From the NCBI GenBank assembly GCA_028819215.1, contig JAPPMG010000066.1:1-64000 (forward strand): a DNA stretch of 64,000 bases. The letters are read 5' to 3'. This stretch comes from Bryobacterales bacterium (GTDB lineage: Bacteria; Acidobacteriota; Terriglobia; Bryobacterales; UBA6623). The position numbers were made by a program, and so were the translations under genes. A model generated the notes under the pieces. It did not search any database. It was not told the origin of the DNA and saw only the letters and a list, made by a program, of their open reading frames with translations. Positions 9,649 through 17,133 of the stretch are shown here, piece after piece. The first letter of the stretch is position 1. The number at the start of each line of letters is the position of its first letter.

Positions 9649-10254
9649 ATGGCCGTCAGGCACACATGGTACGTCTCCGCTTCCTCCGTCGGCGGGGCAG
9701 TCGCAACTCTGCCGATTCCGGGAGTTTCCGGCAAGGCAGCTCCCGCAACCCACCGCGTCGAGATCCACGACGAAGTGACCGCCCTGTTCGATGACCTCAG
9801 GGAACCGATCCTCCGCTACCTGCTTTCGATGGGCCTGAGCGTTGCTGACGGCGAAGACGTGGCCCAGGAGACATTCCTGGCGCTGTTCAGACACCTGCGC
9901 CGAGGCCGGCCTCGGACGAACCTGAGAGGCTGGATCTTCCGGACTGCGCACAATCTCGGCTTGAAAAGCCGTAGGCTCGACGGACGGGCTCGAAAGACGA
10001 TTCGAACGCCGTCACTTGCCGACCCCGTAGCTGACGGAGCGCCGAACCCGGAGCAGCAGCTACGCATGCGCCAGCGTCATGAGCGAATGTGTGCTGTGCT
10101 GAACGCGCTCCCCGCGCGCGATCGCTACTGCTTGAGTCTGCGGGCCGAGGGCTTGCGATATCGTGAAATCGCCCGCGTGCTGGGAGTTTCCCTGGGAACG
10201 GTTTCGAATTGCATGAGGCGGGCCGCCTCGCGGCTCCAGAGCGTGCAAGCGTGA
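9649..10254 (+). CDS. ECF-type RNA polymerase sigma factor
   Basis: Region 2 (GLSVADGEDVAQETFLALFRHLRRGRPRTNLRGWIFRTAHNLG) and region 4 (LNALPARDRYCLSLRAEGLRYREIARVLGVSLGTVSNCMRRAASRL). Confidence 0.88.
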   Translation: MAVRHTWYVSASSVGGAVATLPIPGVSGKAAPATHRVEIHDEVTALFDDLREPILRYLLSMGLSVADGEDVAQETFLALFRHLRRGRPRTNLRGWIFRTAHNLGLKSRRLDGRARKTIRTPSLADPVADGAPNPEQQLRMRQRHERMCAVLNALPARDRYCLSLRAEGLRYREIARVLGVSLGTVSNCMRRAASRLQSVQA

Positions 10255-10262
10255 GGACGACG

Positions 10263-11096
10263 ATGTGGAGCAGCGAAAGACACCTGTCCGACGCGGACCT
10301 AGTCTTCCTTCTGCAGAGCGGATCCCAGGCGCGACGTGCTCGTCGCTACCGGCGGCATATTGAGGAATGCGAAGAGTGCCAGGCTCGGTTGAATGGGATG
10401 CAAGCTCCGCTGCAAGAGTTCTTCGCGGCCCGTCGACGGATTCTGGACGCGGCCCTGCCCCCGCCGGAATCGGCGAGGGATCAGCTCCGTGACGCCCTTG
10501 CCCGGGCCGTTGCGGAGGGCTCGGATCAACGATCGCAGCTGGCTTGGAGGCTCTCCGCCGCCCTAGCCACCGTGGCCTTGGCCATCGCGTTGGGCGCGGG
10601 CGGGATCTTGTGGTACTCCGGCAATGCCCCTGTCGACGGACCGGACGTGGCAGCTCTCCGAGCGGTGCCCGACTCGCGGCTGACGCCTGGCAGGATAGGT
10701 CCCGCGAGTTCGGTCGAGCTGTGTGCGTCCGACAGGCCCGCTGTCCCCGTGACGGTCGACCGCCAGGTTGCGCTGGCGGTCTTCCGGGCCCATGGTATCG
10801 AGACACCGCAGCCGCTGGCGTACGAACTCGATCATTTGGTGCCGCCCGAGCTCGGAGGGGTCACGGTCCCGGAGAACCTGTGGCCGCAGCCCTACGAAGG
10901 GTCGGTCTGGGATGCGAACGCGAAAGACGCGCTCGAGGACAGGCTCGTGCGGAAGACTTGCAGCGGGGAAATCTCGCTACGGGCCGCCCAGGCAGACATC
11001 GCCCGGGACTGGGTCGCCGCCTACCAGAAACACTTCCAGACGGAGAAGCCCTTGGTGGAACATGCGGCGTTCCTGAAGGACCAGCCTTGGGAGTGA
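10263..11096 (+). CDS. Zinc-finger anti-sigma factor with TM segment and C-terminal HNH-like domain
   Basis: HxxxCxxC (RRHIEECEECQARL), TM (LSAALATVALAIALGAGGILWY), C-terminal YELDHLVPPELGGVTVPENLWPQPYEGSVWDANAKDALEDRLVRKTCSG resembling secreted HNH-like proteins; 8 nt after the sigma gene. Confidence 0.7.
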   Translation: MWSSERHLSDADLVFLLQSGSQARRARRYRRHIEECEECQARLNGMQAPLQEFFAARRRILDAALPPPESARDQLRDALARAVAEGSDQRSQLAWRLSAALATVALAIALGAGGILWYSGNAPVDGPDVAALRAVPDSRLTPGRIGPASSVELCASDRPAVPVTVDRQVALAVFRAHGIETPQPLAYELDHLVPPELGGVTVPENLWPQPYEGSVWDANAKDALEDRLVRKTCSGEISLRAAQADIARDWVAAYQKHFQTEKPLVEHAAFLKDQPWE

Positions 11097-11237
11097 TGGT
11101 TCCGGTCACGGATCCGCGATTCCGGGCCGGAACGGTTTCGCCGGCCAAGTTCGGTGAAGTGAGGCAGAGGCAGGCAATGCGCTCAATGCAATGGGCATTG
11201 CCCAGGCATGCACTCAGCTCGAGCTTGAAGGGTCGCT

Positions 11238-11441
11238 CCTAGTGATAAATCTTTTATATGCAATAGGTTGGCGTGAGATCAATTGCTCGGCCAAGCGGTA
11301 GAAGATTTTTCTGATACGCCGCGGTATGCGCCGGTTGAGCCGAAACGTGCACTCGTCTAGATACCCCTGCAGGTGTTTCGATCCGACGCTGCCGTGATGG
11401 GTCCGCAGTAGCCAGCGTTTCAGCAGCGAGCTGAGCAAGCG
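11238..11441 (-). pseudogene. Remnant of ISXO2-like (IS1595-type) transposase, C-terminal piece only
   Basis: LLKRWLLRTHHGSVGSKHLQGYLDECTFRLNRRIPRRIRKIFYRLAEQLISRQPIAYKR matches the conserved C-terminus of ISXO2-type transposases; no catalytic N-terminal part upstream. Confidence 0.7.
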
Positions 11442-11653
11442 GGCGCGAGGGAATTCCGCTTCCAATCCGGGGGACGAGTCAACTCTACTAGACCTAAGTG
11501 CATACCTGGGATCCCCCAATTCTAGGACTTGAGGGTGAGGCACGGTGGGTTTCCGACGGATCTGGAGGCTCTCTATCTGAGCCAAGACACGATGAGCAGA
11601 GACACGACCATCCGTCTGGAGGGCGCTTCTGTGGTACGTTCAATCGGAACGCC

Positions 11654-13486
11654 ATGGCTAATCCTCGCAATCGACAGCCTCGTCCGCTTGACGCACCCGC
11701 ACTCCTAGCGCTCGCGCTGGCAGCCCTGCTGCTAGCCGCGGGCTGCGCGACCGCACCGGTCGACAGCCGGCCGAACATCATCCTCGTGATGACCGACGAC
11801 CAGGGCTACGGCGATGTCGGCGCGCACGGAAATTCGATGATCCGAACGCCGCATCTGGATGCCCTGCACGCTGAGAGCGTGCGGATGACAAACTTCCATG
11901 TCGACCCCACTTGCTCGCCGACCAGATCCGCTCTGATCACCGGAAGATACTCGTCGCGGACCGGTGTCTGGCACACGATCATGGGGCGTTCGATCGTCCA
12001 CCGCGACGAAACCTCGTTCGCCGACGTGCTCTCGGATGCCGGCTACGCGACGGGCTTCTTCGGGAAGTGGCACCTAGGCGACAACTCGCCCTACCGCCCG
12101 ATCGACCGAGGCTTCCAAGAGGCCGTGTACCACGGCGGTGGCGGCGTCGGCCAGACGCCGGACTACTGGGGCAATGACTATTTCGACGACACTTACTGGC
12201 ACAACGGCGAGCCCACCCCTTACGAGGGCTACTGCACCGATGTATTCTTCGACAACGCCCTGCGATTCATCGAGGAGCAGCAAGCCGAGGACGGGAGCCC
12301 ATTCTTCATCTATCTGGCGACGAACGCCCCGCACGGGCCGTTCTTGGTCGACGAGTCCTATTCCAAGCCGTACGCCGACAACGGGGTTCCCTCTCCGATG
12401 GACAAGTTCTACGGCATGATCGAGAACATCGACGACAACATGGGGCGCCTGACCGCGAAACTGGACGAACTCGGCATCGCGAACAACACCCTGCTGATAT
12501 TCATGACCGACAACGGCTCTGCGGCCGGCGTGACCAACACGCACCCGACCCAGAGGGTCGGATCGACCAACGCGGAACTACTCGCGCGGGCGGCCAAGGA
12601 AGAAGCGGAGGGCGCGTGGCAGGGCTTCAACGCCGGAATGCGCGGAAGGAAGGGGTCTGAATACGACGGCGGCCACCGTGTGCCGTTCTTGGTGCGTTGG
12701 CCCGGCGGAAACTTGGGCGAGCCCCGGGATGTCGCGAATCTCGCGGCGCACATCGATGTCCTGCCGACCTTCGCGGACGCGGCAGGCGCGCCGCGGCGGG
12801 AAGACCTAGACTGGGACGGCACGAGCTTGCTGCCCTTGCTGCGAGGCGGGGACTGGGACGACCGGACGCTGGTCGTGCATTCCCAGCGCATCCGGTTCCC
12901 GGAACGCTGGCGCAAGAGTTCCGTCATGACGGAACAGCACCGGCTAGTCAACGGGCAGGAGCTCTATGACATCCAAGCCGATTCGGGCCAGTTGACGGAC
13001 ATCTCGGCCGGAAATCCCGAAGTGGTCGCCGAGCTCCGCGCGGCGTACGACTCGTGGTGGGAGCATATCGACGATCGCTTCGAGCAGCATGTGCACCTAG
13101 ATATCGGCTCGGATGCCGAGAATCCGGCGCGGATCACGGCCCACGACTGGCTCCCTCCCGACGATTCAGTACAGGTGCCCTGGAACCAAGGCCACGTCGC
13201 CCGCGCCCCGGCCGTGAACGGGACTTGGAATATCCAAGTGACTCAAGCGGGTACCTATGAATTCGAGCTGTACCAGCGCGACGAGCCTGCCAGCTTCCCG
13301 ATCGAGGCGAATACGGCGACGCTCCGCATCGGAGAGCTGGAAGAGACCGTGCCCGTAGAGTCTGGCGCGTCCGTCGCGACCATCAAGATGGAGCTGCCCG
13401 CAGGCAAGACGACCATGCACAGCCGGTTCATTGCCGAAGACGGGACTGAGCGAGGGGCGTTCTACATCTACGCAAAGCGCCTGTAG
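11654..13486 (+). CDS. Sulfatase (arylsulfatase-like), lipoprotein, with C-terminal extra domain
   Basis: LLLAAGCATAP lipobox; RPNIILVMTDDQGYGDVG; sulfatase signature CSPTRSALITGRY; GKWHLGD. Confidence 0.9.
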   Translation: MANPRNRQPRPLDAPALLALALAALLLAAGCATAPVDSRPNIILVMTDDQGYGDVGAHGNSMIRTPHLDALHAESVRMTNFHVDPTCSPTRSALITGRYSSRTGVWHTIMGRSIVHRDETSFADVLSDAGYATGFFGKWHLGDNSPYRPIDRGFQEAVYHGGGGVGQTPDYWGNDYFDDTYWHNGEPTPYEGYCTDVFFDNALRFIEEQQAEDGSPFFIYLATNAPHGPFLVDESYSKPYADNGVPSPMDKFYGMIENIDDNMGRLTAKLDELGIANNTLLIFMTDNGSAAGVTNTHPTQRVGSTNAELLARAAKEEAEGAWQGFNAGMRGRKGSEYDGGHRVPFLVRWPGGNLGEPRDVANLAAHIDVLPTFADAAGAPRREDLDWDGTSLLPLLRGGDWDDRTLVVHSQRIRFPERWRKSSVMTEQHRLVNGQELYDIQADSGQLTDISAGNPEVVAELRAAYDSWWEHIDDRFEQHVHLDIGSDAENPARITAHDWLPPDDSVQVPWNQGHVARAPAVNGTWNIQVTQAGTYEFELYQRDEPASFPIEANTATLRIGELEETVPVESGASVATIKMELPAGKTTMHSRFIAEDGTERGAFYIYAKRL

Positions 13487-13503
13487 CGATGACCCCGGCC
13501 CAC

Positions 13504-13538
13504 ATCGACGACCCCGCAGCGTCGGGATTTTCGTCGAT
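13504..13538. terminator. Hairpin between convergent genes, possible bidirectional terminator
   Basis: ATCGACGA ... TCGTCGAT perfect 8-bp arms enclosing CCCG/CGGG, with TTTT on the plus strand. Confidence 0.4.
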
Positions 13539-13784
13539 TCACCAACCAAGACCAGGCCGGTCATATAACTCCTCGCGCGTTGGCCTGCGACCACCGGGCC
13601 AGTCTAGCTTGCGCGGCTTCATCTCCAGGTAGCTTCGCATCGCTACTTCGTAGCCGTCCTCACGGAGCCGCATCCCCTGGAGCAACTCGGCAAGCCATCG
13701 GGACACGCTAAGGTCGTCTTCGGCTGCTTTGACGCGAAGCCACCGAACCAGATCGTCCGGCAAGGCGATAGTGATCCTCTTCAT
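13539..13784 (-). CDS. Ribbon-helix-helix (CopG-like) antitoxin-type protein
   Basis: MKRITIALPDDLVRWLRVKAAEDDLSVSRWLAELLQ, start re-assigned to internal Met. Confidence 0.7.
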   Translation of the reverse strand: MKRITIALPDDLVRWLRVKAAEDDLSVSRWLAELLQGMRLREDGYEVAMRSYLEMKPRKLDWPGGRRPTREELYDRPGLGW

Positions 13785-13946
13785 CGCCGACGCTACTCCG
13801 AAGTGCTCACGCGAGCAGTGTGACACAGGAATTGCGCCGAATCGCACGAAGACAACCAAGCAATAAGGGGACTAGCCAGAAGTGTTGACGGATTTCGTCC
13901 CTTCGCCCCGACAGATCAGTTGCCAATTGGCCTTGCGGCGTTCCGG

Positions 13947-16805
13947 CTAGAACCTTACAGAAAGGCGCGCATAGTAGAAGCCACCGTTGAAGCCGAAAGG
14001 CGCTGACCGGCGCGAGAAGAGGAAGACCCCAGGCGATTCGACGATGACCCTGCCACTCGAATCCTCAAGCCGACCGTTTCGCGTCTGGCCCACGTGGTTC
14101 TGATCCGGAACGGTGTTGAGCAGGTTCTGGGCCCCGACCGTCAGCTCGGTGTGCTTGAAGACCCTGAAACCAACATGCATGTCGGTAACCACCTTTCCGC
14201 AGAACTGCTGGCGCGATCCGCCAATCGGGCTCGCGGAGAAGCCCGACGATCCGCAGGGCCTCTCGCCTAGGTTTCCGCCTTCCTGCACCCAGTAGCTGCC
14301 GAAGTAGCGCACCGCTCCGCCGACCTTGAACAGGCCGATGCTGTAGTCCGCCATCCCCTGGACGCGGGTGTTGGGCTGCCATTCCGTCAGGATCGAGCGA
14401 TCCTGGCTCCCGAAGATCGTGTCCTCGAGGCCGGCCAGCAGCGTCGGGGCGTTGACCCCGCCCACTAAATCCGTGTTCACGAGCATGCCGGAAAGGCCGA
14501 AGTCCAGCACGGATCCGTTCCGCCAAGCGTGCAAGCTGCTAAATGAAAACTCCATTCCCGAGGTGACCGTCTCTGCAGCGTTCGTAAAGAACTGCGACGC
14601 CGTGGCGTTGACGGCGTCGAGGCCGGCGATCGCTTCGGGAATGCCCGCGAGCTTGGCGGCGGTGAACGAGCCGCTGATCACGATGCGGTCCTGCACGGTG
14701 ACCCGAAACGCGTCCACGGTCAGCGAGGTCGTCGGGCTGATGCGAACGACCGCCCCGCCGCTGAAGTTCACCGACCGCTCCTGCTTGAGATCCGGGATGC
14801 CCAGCGCCTTGGCGACCGAGCTGTCGTTCGAGTAGGTTCCGCGTTCCTGCGCGACAGTCTCGCCCGCGGCATTTGTCACGAATTGGGTGCTCACGTTCGT
14901 GAAGTGGAGCTGGTGCAGCGAGGGCGCCCGGAAGCCGGTGTTCACGCTTCCGCGGAGGGCGAAGGCGGGGTTGAAGTCGTAGCGGACGGACAGCTTTCCG
15001 GTGAGTGCGCCGCCGAAGTCGCTATAGCGCTCAAAGCGCCCAGCCATACCGACCTTGAAGCCGTTTCCAAAGCCGATTTCGACATCGCCGTAGAAGCCGG
15101 CATTCGTCCGGCTCTCGTCCACGTTCCGCTGGAAGCCCGGGAAAACCTGGATCCCGGCCGGCGCCGCGACACAGACCGAATCGTCCTCGATGCCCGGATC
15201 GTCCTTGCAATTGCGGTACGAGAAGGGATCGCCCGCCCGGATTCCGTAGCGGTCCCGGCGAAGCTCGGCTCCGAACGCGAGATTCGTGGTCCGGCCGCCG
15301 CCCTCAAACTGCCGCGAGACGTCGAAGTTGGACGTGGTCTGGTCAAACCGCGGGCCCCCGGAGTCCGCCTGGCGCGGGCTGAGGGTGCCGTAGGTGGCGT
15401 TGTTGGAATTCGTGATCAGGAAGTCGAACGAGTTGCGCCCGTGACTCATGCTGAGGTCGAAATTCCAGCCTGTGGCCGAAGTCAGGTCGAAGCCCGCCAC
15501 GAACGACAAGTCGGAGACCTCGGTATTGATCTGTGGCAGGAACCCGTCGGGATAAAACTCCAAGACTGTGTTGCTGACATTGGCGCGACGGTAGAAACCC
15601 GTGCTGTGGTTGTTGCGGAGGGTCCAGCCGCCAAAGGAGTAGAAGCTGGCTCGCTTGCCGATCGGAACCCCGGCGTTGTAGTACGCGCTCAGCTGATCGC
15701 TGTCCGCATCCCCGATCCGGAAATTCTTGCGATAGAAGGTGTACTCGCGGGGGTCGAAGCACCTGCCCGGCGTTCCTGCGCCCGGGTTCCCTTCGCCGCT
15801 GCCGACTGCATACGGCACGTCCAGCGGGCAGTCCACCAGCGGGTACTGGGTCCGAGCGCTCCAGCCCGCTCGATTGGTGCGATAGCGATCGCGGGATTCG
15901 AAGGTCAGGTTCAGGAACCCGCCCTTCTCCGAAGCCCATCCGCCGTGCATGCTGTTCATCAAGGTGTCGCCGTCCCCGGCGTAGGTCTGCCCCCAAGCGG
16001 TGTCGAAGGCGAAGCCAGGGCTGTCTTTCAGGACGATGTTGATCACCCCCGCGATCGCGTCCGAGCCGTACTGGGCTGCGGCGCCGTCACGCAGCACTTC
16101 GATGCGCTCGACTGCCGCGATCGGAATCGCGTTCATGTCGGTACCAGCCGTGCCCCGGCCGACCGACGTGTTGACGTGGAGCAGGGCGCTGTTGTGCCGT
16201 CGCTTGCCGTTGACCAACACCAGCGTCTGGTCGGGGCCCAGGCCCCGAAGGGTCGCGGGGCGCAGCGCATCCGTCCCGTCGCTGATCGTCGAGCTGGAGA
16301 AGTTGAACGACGGGGCTTGCATCTGCAGGGCGCGCCCTGTCTCGAGCTGTCCCGTGCTCCGCAGACGCTCGCCCAGCACCAGCTCGACCGGGACTGCGGA
16401 CTCGAGGGGCTGCACGCCCTCGGAGCGAGTGCCGACGCTGGCTTCCACATCGATGACCTCGCTGACGACCTCGAGCTGTAGTTGGATGGTGACCGATCCC
16501 TCGGACCCGGCCACTTCCCGGCTGGCGGTGGCAAAGTTCGGTGCGCTCACGACCACCGAGTGCGGACCGTCGGCCAGGCCGCCAAAAATCGCGACGCCGC
16601 TGTCATCGGTCGGCATCTCTTGGTCTCCGATCGCCACGGATGCGTTGGTGACGGCGTCCGAGAACGGATCGATTACCTTCACGCTGAGTGCTTGGCCGAA
16701 GAGCGGGGTGGTCGATAGCAGTCCGAAGAGAAACGACACTGCCAGAAGCGGCCCAGTCCTAGGCTCGAGGGCCGGACGCACCCTGTGCTGGGCTCGATTG
16801 AGCAT
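13947..16805 (-). CDS. TonB-dependent receptor with carboxypeptidase-regulatory-like domain
   Basis: LSVKVIDPFSDAVTNASVAIGDQEMPTDDSGVAIFGGL; plug (LRGLGPDQTLVLVNGKRRHNSALLHVNTSVGRGTAGTDMNAIPIAAVERIEVLRDGAAAQYGSDAIAGVINIVLK); C-terminal YYARLSVRF. Confidence 0.92.
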   Translation of the reverse strand: MLNRAQHRVRPALEPRTGPLLAVSFLFGLLSTTPLFGQALSVKVIDPFSDAVTNASVAIGDQEMPTDDSGVAIFGGLADGPHSVVVSAPNFATASREVAGSEGSVTIQLQLEVVSEVIDVEASVGTRSEGVQPLESAVPVELVLGERLRSTGQLETGRALQMQAPSFNFSSSTISDGTDALRPATLRGLGPDQTLVLVNGKRRHNSALLHVNTSVGRGTAGTDMNAIPIAAVERIEVLRDGAAAQYGSDAIAGVINIVLKDSPGFAFDTAWGQTYAGDGDTLMNSMHGGWASEKGGFLNLTFESRDRYRTNRAGWSARTQYPLVDCPLDVPYAVGSGEGNPGAGTPGRCFDPREYTFYRKNFRIGDADSDQLSAYYNAGVPIGKRASFYSFGGWTLRNNHSTGFYRRANVSNTVLEFYPDGFLPQINTEVSDLSFVAGFDLTSATGWNFDLSMSHGRNSFDFLITNSNNATYGTLSPRQADSGGPRFDQTTSNFDVSRQFEGGGRTTNLAFGAELRRDRYGIRAGDPFSYRNCKDDPGIEDDSVCVAAPAGIQVFPGFQRNVDESRTNAGFYGDVEIGFGNGFKVGMAGRFERYSDFGGALTGKLSVRYDFNPAFALRGSVNTGFRAPSLHQLHFTNVSTQFVTNAAGETVAQERGTYSNDSSVAKALGIPDLKQERSVNFSGGAVVRISPTTSLTVDAFRVTVQDRIVISGSFTAAKLAGIPEAIAGLDAVNATASQFFTNAAETVTSGMEFSFSSLHAWRNGSVLDFGLSGMLVNTDLVGGVNAPTLLAGLEDTIFGSQDRSILTEWQPNTRVQGMADYSIGLFKVGGAVRYFGSYWVQEGGNLGERPCGSSGFSASPIGGSRQQFCGKVVTDMHVGFRVFKHTELTVGAQNLLNTVPDQNHVGQTRNGRLEDSSGRVIVESPGVFLFSRRSAPFGFNGGFYYARLSVRF

Positions 16806-17133
16806 GGGGGTAGGCTGCCTCCCTCGGATATACGAACTCAGGGAATCCGGTCACGTGGCCGCTCGGCGGAGTGGAACCTATTCGAACTCCCGACGCTGTC
16901 GAATCGCCGGCTGGGGAGCTTCGGCCCGGTATAGCTTGAGCGTACCAGCGCCGCGCGGGGGCTCCCTGAAACTGTTGCGGCACGGCTCGATTCGCTTGGG
17001 AGGCGTCGCATGGCGCGGAAGCGGCGAAGGAACGCCGCCCGCGGCTGGCAGCATTTGGGGTCCGATTCTCGCAAGCTCCAATGGCTGCACGCCAAGCGAG
17101 CTCTCCAAGATCGGGGCGTGAGATACCCCGTCC

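Noticed and set aside
14883-16481. 532-aa plus-strand ORF opposite the TonB receptor
   Set aside because: Shadow ORF in GC-rich DNA: antisense strand carries a clear TonB receptor; translation is low-complexity, rich in R/V/A/G, with no recognisable motif
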